From the NCBI GenBank assembly GCA_023133515.1, contig JAGLWI010000009.1, forward strand, positions 1 to 64,000: a stretch of DNA of 64,000 nt, written 5' to 3'. Source of the DNA: Candidatus Babeliales bacterium. GTDB taxonomy: Bacteria > Babelota > Babeliae > Babelales > UASB340. Shown one piece after another: positions 1 through 9,161 of the stretch. Numbering within the stretch: the stretch's first letter is position 1; each line of letters begins with the position of its first letter. Position numbers and translations under genes: made by a program. The notes beneath the pieces were generated by a model. That model did no database searches, was not told the DNA's origin, and saw only the letters and a list, made by a program, of their open reading frames with translations.

Positions 1-351
1 TCTAAGATTAACTTTTATCCATTTATCATATTTTTTTGAATATTTATGCAATTTTCCTCTTTTGTTAAATCCATATATTACGTCATCATAACCAACTGAT
101 ACTTGTTTAAGTGTACCTTTTACTCGAGTAAATTCTTTTTTGTTTATATTACATTTAAATGCTTTATTATGCTTGTTAGTTCCCCATACTTCATTTTTAC
201 CTATTGAAAGTTGTTTTAAATTTCCATAAATTTTTTCGAAATCTTCTGGAAATTTGGGGGTGGTTTGAACTATTGATGAAAATACATTTGAATGAAATAA
301 GAAAGTCATAAGTAAAATGTATTTTGTTATTTTTAATATAGACTTTTTCAT
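1..351 (-). CDS. secreted tectonin-repeat protein, N-terminal part (cut by window edge)
   Basis: The reading frame is open from an ATG at 351 to the left edge, giving 117 residues without a stop, so the C-terminus lies outside the window. The first 26 residues form a signal peptide (MKKSILKITK, then a hydrophobic stretch ending VFSS) nearly the same as in the next three genes. Two tectonin-type repeats are visible: around residues 45-67 (LKQLSIGKNEVWG) and 81-104 (LKQVSVGYDDVIYG). Tectonin repeats build six-bladed propellers that in known proteins bind glycans or lipids. The gene starts only 26 bases after the stop of its upstream paralogue and has the same leader with a TCTCC (GGAGA) ribosome binding site, so it is probably co-transcribed as the last visible member of the array. 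Whether it carries a helical tail cannot be seen. Confidence 0.85.
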   Translation of the reverse strand, partial: MKKSILKITKYILLMTFLFHSNVFSSIVQTTPKFPEDFEKIYGNLKQLSIGKNEVWGTNKHNKAFKCNINKKEFTRVKGTLKQVSVGYDDVIYGFNKRGKLHKYSKKYDKWIKVNLR

Positions 352-377
352 AAATTCTCCTTTTTGTTTAGTAACTA

Positions 378-3194
378 TTACTTATATTTTTCAAAATCTT
401 TTACAAAATTTAAAAGTTTTTTACATTCTTCAGTCGCTTTTTTTAAAGCCTCATTAATTTTCTCTTTTTTTAGTTTGCCAATATTTTGTAATGTTGTTTG
501 TATAATTTTAATTTTTGTTTCAATATTTGCTTTAATTAGTGATGCTTGAAGTTTTTTCTCTTTTTTAATTTTTGAATATTGAATGTTCGCTTCTGTTTTT
601 AAATAATCAACAAGTTTTTCCAATTCTTTATATGTTAAGCTTTCATTCTCTTTTAAAACTTCTAATTTTGTGATGAGACTTGGCATTTTTTGTTTTTTAA
701 TTTCATGTAATTTTGATTTAATTTTATTTATTAAGTTTGTAATTGGGGCAATAACTTTTTTGGTAAATGTTTCTGGATCATCCTCTTTAAAATTCTTTTT
801 AAAGAGGATTAATTGAGATTTTGTTTCTTGAATTTGTTGTTTAATTTCTTCTTGTTCTTCATAAGATTTAAGTTTTTTTATCGAATTTTCCAGAATTTTT
901 ATTGCTTTTTTAAATCTTTTAGATAAACTTTCGTCTTGGAATTTTGTGAACTCTGGTAAATCTTTTTGTATGATATTGTTACATAATCTTAAGGCTGAAG
1001 ATAAATAACCTGTTTTAAGTTTGGGACTTATCTTTTCGTTTTCCTTCAATATTTTTAAAGTTTCATATACTTTCTCAAGTTTTTCTTGAATAAATCGCAT
1101 TTTGGTTTCAGCTGATATTGTTGAGTATCTTTCGCATTGTTTTGCGGTTTCACTTTCCAAGTGATAAGCAAGGTCTACTATATCTTTCACTTCCAAAATC
1201 TTTTTTTGATATAAAGGTTCTTTTAGTGCTTTCATTGTACCTAATTCAGATATTTTGCGTTTAGATAATTCTTCATCTAGAAATTTTTTGAAATTTTGTA
1301 TATTTATGTGGAGTAATTTTAATGAGCTTATTATTTTTTTATTTAAAAGATCTGTTTTTAGTTGATCAGAAGTTTTTCCTGTTTTAAATTCTATAATGGA
1401 TTTACCTATTTCTCCAAGAAAGGCATAAATAGTAGCTTTTTTTTCCTTAATCTTTGGTGACGGTTCTTTAAATGGTTTTTCAATTTCTTTTGCAAAATAT
1501 TTAAGGATAGACTTAGCTTCTTTATATGTTAATTCGTTTTCAGTAAATAATTTGTTTAGAAGTTTTTTAGGAGAAATATACAAAACTTCTTTCTCAGGTA
1601 ATTCTTTTTTGAATTTATCTAATTCAGATTTGGCATTATCCATATTTTCTTTGATTGTTAATTTAGCTTGCTTAATAACTGAATCAAAAAGTTTTAACCC
1701 TCCTGGAGTAATAATTGCGATTTTATATAATTTATCAATAGAGTTTAATTTATTTTTAGATTTTTCAGCAAGTTGGCTAATTTTTAATATAGATGAGGAG
1801 AATTCTTCTGGTTTACCTTTTTTTATATATTCATCTTTTGCTTGTTTTTGATAGGTTTGAATTTTTTCTACTGAATCATTCATTATTTTAAGTGTTTGTT
1901 TGTATTTATCATATAAAGGTTTTTCTAGTATTTTCATTGCATCTAATTCAGATTTAGCATCAACTGCAATTTTTTTAGTTTCATTTAATAAATTTAATGA
2001 TTCTTCTTTAATATTATTAATTTCTTTTAAACCAGTAGCCTTTTCTATTTTTTTATTTAGTAAATTAAGACTTATCAGAGTCTTATTTGCTTTGTCGACT
2101 AATTCTTCAATATCTTTTTTTGATGATAAAACTGCTCCTTTTTTTAATGTTGATTTTTCAAATATTTTATTTGCTTGTTTTCCATAATTTTGAATTGTTT
2201 TTATTTGATTTTTAATCTCTTGTATTTGAGTTTTTACAGATTCTTTTTTATCTGATAATGCAATTTCTATAGTTTTTGTATATTTATATGCTTGAGTATT
2301 TCCTATTTTTATATCTTCTTTTTCTTCATATGTTGGCATTATATTAAGAAAAATTTCTTTATCTTGATTTATAGAGATATGTCGAATACCATCTCCTATT
2401 TTTTCAAAAATTTTTGTTTCTGGATTGTAGATATATGCTGTGTTGGATGTACTTATTGCTACAATATTATTTTTATCACCTACACTAATTTGTTTTAAAT
2501 TTATATTGCACGTGATTTCATTCCAATTTTTTTCTGTTTGGTTCCATTGCCAAAGTTGTTTATAATGTTTAACCCAAGCTGGTGCATGTTCTTGATATTT
2601 TCCGATAACATATAATTCTCCATTATTTTCAACGGCAACATGTTTTAATTTGACAAGATTTGGTAGTTTGAAACGTACCCATTTGTTTCGTTTCCACCAT
2701 TTAGGATCCCATTTATATAGTAATTCATTTTGATCTATTCCAAAGATGTAATTTTTATTTCCAACAGAAATTTGTTTCAAATTTCCTCTAATTTTTTTCC
2801 ACTTTTTATTATTATATCTATATATTTCACCTTTTTCGCTTATTCCCCATACTGAGTCATCATAACCAACAGATATCTGTTTTAATTTTGGTCCTTCTAT
2901 TTTTGAAAAGAAAGTTTTAGTTTTTTTATCGGTAATATTATTTGATTTGAATATTTCACCTTCACTATTGATTCCCCAAACATAATTTTTTCCTACAGAA
3001 AATTGTTTTAATTGAGCACCACTGACTTCTTCAAAGTCTTGATGAAATTGTGGAACATAAAAAAATGGATTTTTCAAAGAAGGGTTATGCTTTTTTGTAG
3101 TAGAAGATGGATCTTTTGAAGAAAATAGGTTTAAATTAAATAAAAAAGTGATAGCTAGGATAAATTTTGTTATTTTTAATATAGACTTTTTCAT
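378..3194 (-). CDS. secreted tectonin-propeller protein with long helical tail (938 aa)
   Basis: Signal peptide at residues 1-26. Residues about 60-285 hold roughly six tectonin-type repeats with a core like LKQISVGYDDSVWGI followed by a short strand and a Trp-containing turn, at about 61, 103, 138, 182, 232 and 269. Residues about 295-938 are rich in Lys, Glu, Leu and Ile, contain no further propeller strands and look like helical bundles or coiled coils. A helical module beginning LTYKE, with a later Tyr and Glu-rich helix, recurs near residues 580 and 875. Homologues of tectonin propellers act as lectin-like binding domains, so binding to a host or envelope surface is a reasonable inference. 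No catalytic motif is seen. The gene lies 34 bases downstream of its paralogue and shares long nucleotide identity with it in the leader. Confidence 0.9.
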   Translation of the reverse strand: MKKSILKITKFILAITFLFNLNLFSSKDPSSTTKKHNPSLKNPFFYVPQFHQDFEEVSGAQLKQFSVGKNYVWGINSEGEIFKSNNITDKKTKTFFSKIEGPKLKQISVGYDDSVWGISEKGEIYRYNNKKWKKIRGNLKQISVGNKNYIFGIDQNELLYKWDPKWWKRNKWVRFKLPNLVKLKHVAVENNGELYVIGKYQEHAPAWVKHYKQLWQWNQTEKNWNEITCNINLKQISVGDKNNIVAISTSNTAYIYNPETKIFEKIGDGIRHISINQDKEIFLNIMPTYEEKEDIKIGNTQAYKYTKTIEIALSDKKESVKTQIQEIKNQIKTIQNYGKQANKIFEKSTLKKGAVLSSKKDIEELVDKANKTLISLNLLNKKIEKATGLKEINNIKEESLNLLNETKKIAVDAKSELDAMKILEKPLYDKYKQTLKIMNDSVEKIQTYQKQAKDEYIKKGKPEEFSSSILKISQLAEKSKNKLNSIDKLYKIAIITPGGLKLFDSVIKQAKLTIKENMDNAKSELDKFKKELPEKEVLYISPKKLLNKLFTENELTYKEAKSILKYFAKEIEKPFKEPSPKIKEKKATIYAFLGEIGKSIIEFKTGKTSDQLKTDLLNKKIISSLKLLHINIQNFKKFLDEELSKRKISELGTMKALKEPLYQKKILEVKDIVDLAYHLESETAKQCERYSTISAETKMRFIQEKLEKVYETLKILKENEKISPKLKTGYLSSALRLCNNIIQKDLPEFTKFQDESLSKRFKKAIKILENSIKKLKSYEEQEEIKQQIQETKSQLILFKKNFKEDDPETFTKKVIAPITNLINKIKSKLHEIKKQKMPSLITKLEVLKENESLTYKELEKLVDYLKTEANIQYSKIKKEKKLQASLIKANIETKIKIIQTTLQNIGKLKKEKINEALKKATEECKKLLNFVKDFEKYK

Positions 3195-3228
3195 AAATTC
3201 TCCTTTTTATTATACTTAAGTTAAAATT

Positions 3229-5673
3229 TTAATTTATCAATTGGGGGTTTTTTTTAGGTTTTTGTATGTTTTTTATTTTGTTCAATTCAGATTCGATTTC
3301 CGTTACCTTCTTTTTTAATTTTGTTATTAAGTTAATAGTATTTTCTATTTGGTTTTTTAACTTATTTTCTTCTATTTCTAATAATTTGCTTATATTTAAA
3401 CCGGCAATGTCTTTTTTTTCTTTTGCTATATCAAAAAGTTTTTTATTTTGTGTGTAAAAATCTTTTTTTTCTTTTTCTGCTGTATTAACAAGTTTTTTGA
3501 TGCATTTTTTATGTTCCATAATTTTTTTGTCTTCAAGAAGAAAAGTTGTCTTTGGAATTATGTTTTCGGCTTGTTTGTCATAGTTTTGAATTTTTTCTAT
3601 TAACTTTTTTATTTCCTTAAAAAGATTATTTAAGTTAATTCTTTTCTCAGATAAGATTGAAGGTTTTTCTTTTTCTAGTTCAGTAGTAGTATCTTTTGTA
3701 TATTTGTATAGTTTAAGTGTGTTTATTGAACTTTTGGTATGAAAAATTTCCCCATCATTGTTTATAGAGATACATTTAATGTTATTTTCTTCTTTCAATT
3801 CCCATTTATATAGTGGGCTTATTGGGTCATATTTGTATGCTGTTGTGTCTATTCCATCACATTCTATTAGAATTACAATATTATCTTTATTTCCTACACT
3901 AATATTCCTAATCGTTTGGTTTTTTGGTTCAGTAAAATAAGTAGGGGCTTTGATTTTATTCCACGTTTTTTCTTTTTGATTATATCTATAAACCTCATTA
4001 GTAGAGTTACCTGGATTTCTTCCGGTAATCCATAATTCTCCATCATTTCCAACAGAAACATTTAAAGTTTCTAATTTTGTGGTGAACTTTGGCATTTTTT
4101 GGTTTTTAATTTTATTTAATTTTAATTTGACTATGCTTATAAGCGTTTCAGCTATATCTATGGATAAGTTTTTAATATTTACAATTGAAGGTTTAGTAAT
4201 TGTTTTTGGATCCAGTATTTTTGGACCCTCTTTAATGGCATTTAATCGAAGTTGTACTTTTTTAATTAGAGTTTTAATTTCTTTGAATTCTGATTTTATG
4301 TGTTTTTCTCCAAATTTTCTTATTAAAGATTTCAGAGCCATTTTAATTGGAGATATTCTTATTGGATCAAATTTTATTGTTTTAAAACTTACTAATTGTT
4401 TTTGGATTGAATCTAATTGTTTGGTTGCACTATCTATCAATGTTATGATTTCTTGAATTGAAGGGTCGATAATGGTTGGTAACTTAAAAGGTATCCACCA
4501 AGATTTTTTAGGCTTCCATTGATACAAAATATTATCTTTATTTATTCCAAAAATATATTTTTTATTTCCAACAGAAATTTGTTCTAAATCTCCGCTAATT
4601 TTATTCCAAGAGTTTGTTTTATCATTGTATCCATGGGCATTACTTTTTTTATCTATTCCCCATACTAAATTATCATAACCAACAGATATTTGCTTTAATT
4701 CTGGTCCTTCTATTTTTGAAAAGAAAATTTTGGTTTTTTTATCAGTGATATCATTTGATTTAAATATTTTACCTTCATTATTGATTCCCCAAATATAATT
4801 TTTACCTATAGAAAGTTTTATTAGTTTTTCTTTTTCTGATTTATTTAAAAAAATTATATTATCTTGATTAATAGAGATATCTTTAAATATATATTTAATT
4901 TCATCTTTTATTTCTGCAAAATCTTTTTCATTTGGATCATATATGAATGCTTTATTGTTTGTAGTAGTTGCTGCAATATGATCTTTATCTCCTATGCTAA
5001 TTTGTCTATAAATTGATTTTTCATATATTTTTTTCCATTTGGATTTTTTCCATTTCCAGATACTGCCATCCTTTGAAATTATCCATAATTCTTTGTCATT
5101 TCCAACAGCAACATGTTTTATTTTGATAGGATGAGAATTAATTTTTGGTTGTTTAAAATGTTTCCATTTCCACCAAAAATTTTTAGGTTTCCATTGATAC
5201 AAAATATTATTTTTATCTATTCCAAAAATATAGTTTTCATTTCCAACAGAAATTTGTTCTAGATTTCCCCTGATTCTTTTCCATGAGTTTGTTTTGTTAT
5301 TATATCGGTATATCTTACCTTTTTTATCTATTCCCCATACTGAGTTATCATAACCAACAGATATTTGTTTTAATTTTGGCCCTTCTATTTTTGAAAATAG
5401 AGTAATATTTTTAGTTATATCTGATTGGAATATTTCACCGAAATAATTGACTCCCCAAACGTAATTTTTACCCACAGAAAATTGTTTTAGTTGAGCATCT
5501 CTGACTTCTTTAAAGTCTTGAGGAAATTTTGGAAGATAAAAAGATGGATTTTCCGAAAAAGGGTTGTGTTTTTTTGTAGTAGAAGATGGATCTTTTGAAG
5601 AAAATAGGTTTAAATTAAATAAGAAAGTGATAGCTAGGATAAATTTTGCTATTTTTAATATACTGTTTATCAT
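3229..5673 (-). CDS. secreted tectonin/helical mosaic protein (814 aa)
   Basis: Signal peptide at residues 1-26. The order of parts is unusual. A first run of tectonin repeats (about 60-270) is followed by a second partial run (about 285-395), whose sequence closely repeats the first (KIEGPxLKQISVGYDN occurs twice). Then come a helical segment (about 405-520), a third group of repeats (about 525-655) and a terminal coiled coil (about 675-814). The helical segment ends with the same KMPxxxTKLE stretch found late in the 938-residue paralogue, but here it runs straight into a propeller repeat. This suggests shuffling between neighbours. It lies 16 bases downstream of the 594-residue paralogue. 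Function is unknown; secreted glycan- or lipid-binding is an inference from the tectonin repeats. Confidence 0.88.
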   Translation of the reverse strand: MINSILKIAKFILAITFLFNLNLFSSKDPSSTTKKHNPFSENPSFYLPKFPQDFKEVRDAQLKQFSVGKNYVWGVNYFGEIFQSDITKNITLFSKIEGPKLKQISVGYDNSVWGIDKKGKIYRYNNKTNSWKRIRGNLEQISVGNENYIFGIDKNNILYQWKPKNFWWKWKHFKQPKINSHPIKIKHVAVGNDKELWIISKDGSIWKWKKSKWKKIYEKSIYRQISIGDKDHIAATTTNNKAFIYDPNEKDFAEIKDEIKYIFKDISINQDNIIFLNKSEKEKLIKLSIGKNYIWGINNEGKIFKSNDITDKKTKIFFSKIEGPELKQISVGYDNLVWGIDKKSNAHGYNDKTNSWNKISGDLEQISVGNKKYIFGINKDNILYQWKPKKSWWIPFKLPTIIDPSIQEIITLIDSATKQLDSIQKQLVSFKTIKFDPIRISPIKMALKSLIRKFGEKHIKSEFKEIKTLIKKVQLRLNAIKEGPKILDPKTITKPSIVNIKNLSIDIAETLISIVKLKLNKIKNQKMPKFTTKLETLNVSVGNDGELWITGRNPGNSTNEVYRYNQKEKTWNKIKAPTYFTEPKNQTIRNISVGNKDNIVILIECDGIDTTAYKYDPISPLYKWELKEENNIKCISINNDGEIFHTKSSINTLKLYKYTKDTTTELEKEKPSILSEKRINLNNLFKEIKKLIEKIQNYDKQAENIIPKTTFLLEDKKIMEHKKCIKKLVNTAEKEKKDFYTQNKKLFDIAKEKKDIAGLNISKLLEIEENKLKNQIENTINLITKLKKKVTEIESELNKIKNIQKPKKNPQLIN

Positions 5674-5689
5674 GTATTTTTCCTATTTT

Positions 5690-7474
5690 TTAATTTTTTG
5701 ATTTTGCTTTTTCTACAGTTTTTTTTGCTATCAAACCTGCTTTATTTACAGCAGTTTGGATCGATTTTATAAATTGTGTAAACGTTTTTTCTCTATTTTT
5801 GTCACTAAGTTTTTGTAGTTTATATTTTTGAAGAAGTTTTAATAGCGTTTCTTGTTGTTCAAGGTTAGGGTTAATTTCGTTGAACTCTTCTTCAAAACCT
5901 TTTTTTGTTGCTTGTTCTTTATAATCTTTAAATTTTTCTATTAAATTGTTTAGAGTTTTTGTCATTTTGCTAATAAATAATGTTTTATCTTGGTATTTTG
6001 AGAAATCTTGTAAATCCTTATGGATTTGTTTACATGATTCAATGGCTTGTGTTAAATTTTGATTTTTTAAATCAGTAATTTTTATGTGAATAGATTTTTT
6101 TTGATCTTCAGAGTATTTTGTTTGGCTTTTTTTGTATTGTGTTTCAATTTCATTTGAAAAATAAGTAGTTAGGTTTTCTAATTCTTTAGGCGTTAGTTTT
6201 TTTGTAGTAAATAAATTTTGTAATTTTGTGAAACTTTGTAAATCTTTATGAATTTCTTTGCACAATTCCGTGGCTAGCATTAAATTTCTTTTTCTTCTAA
6301 ATTCATATTTTGTTATATCTGCTGCTATATTGTGAAATAGGTATAAATCACCAATTTTTAAGACTATAGATTTTTTTTGATCTTCAGAGTATTTTGTTTG
6401 GCTTTTTTTGTATTGTATTTCAACCTCATTTGTAAAATATATAATAAGATTTGCTATTTCTTCTGGTGTTAGTTTTTCTTTTTCAGTTAACTGATTGAAA
6501 TCGGTTAACGTTTTTAGTTTTTCTTTATCTAACTTATCCAATTTTTCAATAATTTTAGGGTATTTTAATTTAGCAAGGGCTATTAATTCATTGGTTTTTT
6601 TATATTTATATAATTCTTTATCTTTATTAAGGATAATGATTTCTTTATCTTTGTTTATAGAGATATGTTGAATACCGTCTCCTATTTTTTCAAAAGCTTT
6701 TTTTATTGGATTGTAGATATATGCTGTATTGGATGTATCTGTTGCTACAATATTATTTTTATCGCCTATACTAATTTGTTGTAATTCGAAATTGTATATG
6801 ATTTTATTCCAATTTTTTTCTGTTTGATTCCATTGCCAAAAAAGTTGTTTATAATCTTTAACCCAAGCTGGTGCCTTTTCTGGATGTTTTGCGATACCAT
6901 ATAATTCTCCAATGACAACATTTTTTAATTTGACAAAATTTGGTAGTTTGAAATGTTCCCATTTATTTCGTTTCCACCATTTAGGATTCCATTTATACAA
7001 TAAATTATTTTTATCTATTCCAAAAATGTAGTTTTTATTTCCAACAGAAATTTGTTCTAGATTTCCCCTGATTCTTTTCCATGAGTTTTTTTTGTAATTA
7101 TATCTGTATATTTTACCTTTTTCGCTTATTCCCCATACTGAGTCATCATAACCAACAGATATTTGCTTTAATTTTGGTCCCTTTATTTTTGTAAAACGAA
7201 TTTTTTGAAAGATGATCTTATTTGATTTGAATATTTGATTTTCATCATCAATTACCCAAATATAATTTTTTCCTATTGAAAATTGTTTTATGGTTTTTTC
7301 AAAGAAAGATTTGATAATTGTTTTTTCATCAACCTTAAATGGTGTACGATAAGTGATGTTTTCAAAATCTTGAGGAAATTTTGGAATGTAAAAATCAGAA
7401 GAAAATAGGTTTAAATTAAATAAGAAAGTAACAACTAGAATAAATTTTGTTATTTTTAATATAGACTTTTTCAC
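5690..7474 (-). CDS. secreted tectonin-propeller protein with duplicated helical module (594 aa)
   Basis: First gene of the array. The start is a GTG at 7474 with AAGGA seven bases upstream; it keeps the MKKSILKITK signal peptide of the family. Tectonin repeats occupy about residues 60-290. The tail contains two copies of a helical module of about 70-85 residues (about 336-419 and 427-497), each with LTPEE or LTPKE, a Tyr-Phe pair, then EIQYKKSQTKYSEDQKKS or its close variant. The copies contain an identical 50-base stretch (6091-6140 and 6367-6416), so the duplication is recent. There is no catalytic motif. The protein is probably exported; a role at the host interface is inferred only from the tectonin family. 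Confidence 0.88.
   Translation of the reverse strand: MKKSILKITKFILVVTFLFNLNLFSSDFYIPKFPQDFENITYRTPFKVDEKTIIKSFFEKTIKQFSIGKNYIWVIDDENQIFKSNKIIFQKIRFTKIKGPKLKQISVGYDDSVWGISEKGKIYRYNYKKNSWKRIRGNLEQISVGNKNYIFGIDKNNLLYKWNPKWWKRNKWEHFKLPNFVKLKNVVIGELYGIAKHPEKAPAWVKDYKQLFWQWNQTEKNWNKIIYNFELQQISIGDKNNIVATDTSNTAYIYNPIKKAFEKIGDGIQHISINKDKEIIILNKDKELYKYKKTNELIALAKLKYPKIIEKLDKLDKEKLKTLTDFNQLTEKEKLTPEEIANLIIYFTNEVEIQYKKSQTKYSEDQKKSIVLKIGDLYLFHNIAADITKYEFRRKRNLMLATELCKEIHKDLQSFTKLQNLFTTKKLTPKELENLTTYFSNEIETQYKKSQTKYSEDQKKSIHIKITDLKNQNLTQAIESCKQIHKDLQDFSKYQDKTLFISKMTKTLNNLIEKFKDYKEQATKKGFEEEFNEINPNLEQQETLLKLLQKYKLQKLSDKNREKTFTQFIKSIQTAVNKAGLIAKKTVEKAKSKN
6091..6416 (-). repeat. exact 50-base direct repeats inside a tectonin-family gene
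   Basis: Bases 6091-6140 and 6367-6416 are identical and in the same orientation, 276 bases apart. They encode the same segment (YKKSQTKYSEDQKKS) of the two helical modules in the 594-residue protein. The perfect identity against otherwise diverged flanks points to a recent duplication or gene conversion. Confidence 0.9.
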
Positions 7475-7521
7475 TAATTTTTCCTTATTTTTTATTTTAT
7501 ATTAATTTTTTATATTTTATT

Positions 7522-7549
7522 TATATAATCACTATATTTAGTATGAAAA
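7522..7549 (-). promoter_or_regulatory. possible sigma70-type promoter of the tectonin array
   Basis: On the minus strand TTTTCA (7544-7549) is followed after 16 bases by TATATA (7522-7527), about 48 bases before the GTG start of the first tectonin gene. The region is so AT-rich that chance matches are common, so this is only a candidate. Confidence 0.3.
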
Positions 7550-7650
7550 ATATTGGATTAATAAGTCAATAGATATATTACAAAATAAAATGAATTAATT
7601 TTGTAAAAAAGCTTGTTTTTAGATGGGTTTTGAATTTTTAATGGTGATTT

Positions 7651-9102
7651 ATGGATAATATTTTAATATTTTTGAGTTTTTTAAAAAAATTATTGCCTAT
7701 TTTGAAAGGACTCATAAAAAATGGAGGCAAGCCGTATGTGGTTGGAGGAACTGTTCGAGATTTGGTGTTGGGATGTGAAATAAAGGATCTTGATATTGAG
7801 GTTCACTCAATTTGTGTTGAAAATTTGGAAAAAGTATTAAAAAAATTTGGAAAAGTTAAATTGGTTGGTAAAAAATTTGGTGTTTTAAGGCTTGGTGGAT
7901 ACGATATTGATTGGTCATTACCTCGTAAAGATACAAAAGGAAGAAAGCCAAAAGTGGAAATTGACCCAACCATGACAATTGAAGAGGCATGCAGACGTCG
8001 AGACTTAACTATGAATGCTATGGCAATTGATTTGAGTTATTTTGTAGATATAGATTTAGAAAAGAAAATTACAAAAAAAAGTTTGCATAAAATTATTATT
8101 GATCCATACGGTGGTCTTAAAGATATTCAAAATAAAAAACTGCGAGTTGTTGATAAAAAATTGTTTTTAGAAGATCCATTACGTTTTTTTAGAGTTATGC
8201 AATTTATTTCAAGATTTGAAATGGAACCAGATGATGATTTAAACAATTTGTGTAGCAAAATGGATCTTCATGATATTACAACAAATAAAAGTTTGGCTAA
8301 AGAGAGAATTTTTGAGGAAATTAAAAAGTTGTGTTTAAAATCAAAAAGACCTTCTCTTGGTTTTCGTTGGTTAAAAAAGATAGAGCGATTGAAAGAAATT
8401 TTTCCAGAATTATATTCACTGGTGGATATTCAACAAAGAAAAGATTATCATCCTGAAGGAAATGTTTTTGAGCATACGATGCAGTCTTTGGATGCAACAG
8501 CACAATTTTTTGATTTTAATAATGATGAAGAAAAGTTTTTAATAATGCTTGGTATTTTGTGTCATGATCTAGGAAAGTCTGTTACAACAGACGAAAAACT
8601 TTCTTGTATTGGACATTGTGAAAAAGGTGTACCTATTTGTAAAAAATTTTTGAAACGGATTACTAATAACAAATTTTTGATTGATGCTGTGTGCAAATTT
8701 GTTTTATATCATACACGACCTGGACGTTTGCTGGACGAGAAAGCAAAACCTAAGGCTTATAAAAGGTTAGCACTGAAACTTTCACCACAGATTGATATGC
8801 GTCAATTAGCACTTGCGGCATTATTTGACCTTCAAGGTCGTAATCCAAAAGGTGAAGAGCCTTTGATAGAAAAATATCTGGATAGATTTAAAGAGTTTTT
8901 ACAAAAATCACAAGAAGCACAGGTAGAACGTGGACCAGAAAAGCCTGTACTTTTGGGGAGGCATCTTCTTGATATTATGCCACCAGGACCAAAAATGGGA
9001 GAAATTTTAAAAAAGGCATATCAAATTCAGATTGATGAAGGGATAAAAGATATAGAGGTATTAAAAGATAGAGTGTTGAGAGAGAAAAAAATAAATAAAT
9101 AA
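7651..9102 (+). CDS. cca: CCA tRNA nucleotidyltransferase / poly(A) polymerase family protein with HD domain
   Basis: This is a class II nucleotidyltransferase that adds or repairs the 3' CCA end of tRNA. The N-terminal head carries GGTVRD (about 32-37), the metal-binding DLDIEV acidic pair (about 46-51) and the RRDLTMNAMA motif (about 107-116). A tRNA-binding middle region follows (FRVMQFISRF). The C-terminal half is an HD phosphohydrolase domain with H near 274 and CHD near 305, as in bacterial CCA enzymes with 2',3'-phosphatase activity. The length of 483 residues fits the HD-containing group. A poly(A) polymerase role cannot be excluded from sequence alone. The gene stands alone on the plus strand and converges on the VOC gene across a strong hairpin. 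Confidence 0.88.
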   Translation: MDNILIFLSFLKKLLPILKGLIKNGGKPYVVGGTVRDLVLGCEIKDLDIEVHSICVENLEKVLKKFGKVKLVGKKFGVLRLGGYDIDWSLPRKDTKGRKPKVEIDPTMTIEEACRRRDLTMNAMAIDLSYFVDIDLEKKITKKSLHKIIIDPYGGLKDIQNKKLRVVDKKLFLEDPLRFFRVMQFISRFEMEPDDDLNNLCSKMDLHDITTNKSLAKERIFEEIKKLCLKSKRPSLGFRWLKKIERLKEIFPELYSLVDIQQRKDYHPEGNVFEHTMQSLDATAQFFDFNNDEEKFLIMLGILCHDLGKSVTTDEKLSCIGHCEKGVPICKKFLKRITNNKFLIDAVCKFVLYHTRPGRLLDEKAKPKAYKRLALKLSPQIDMRQLALAALFDLQGRNPKGEEPLIEKYLDRFKEFLQKSQEAQVERGPEKPVLLGRHLLDIMPPGPKMGEILKKAYQIQIDEGIKDIEVLKDRVLREKKINK

Positions 9103-9143
9103 AATTAAGCTGATTTTATAAAATATAAAATCAGCTTAATTTT
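9101..9143. terminator. bidirectional terminator, perfect 20-bp stem
   Basis: Bases 9101-9120 and 9124-9143 are perfect reverse complements separated by AAA. The stem ends in runs of A on the left and T on the right, so it can act as an intrinsic terminator in both directions. It lies exactly between the convergent cca and VOC genes, its left end overlapping the last bases of the cca stop region. Confidence 0.88.
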
Positions 9144-9161
9144 ATTTTAAGTTGTTACTTA

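Noticed and set aside
1552-2498. Several plus-strand open frames inside the tectonin array
   Set aside because: They are antisense to clear coding sequence, have no ribosome binding sites and encode only Phe/Leu/Ser-rich strings expected from reversed Lys-rich DNA.
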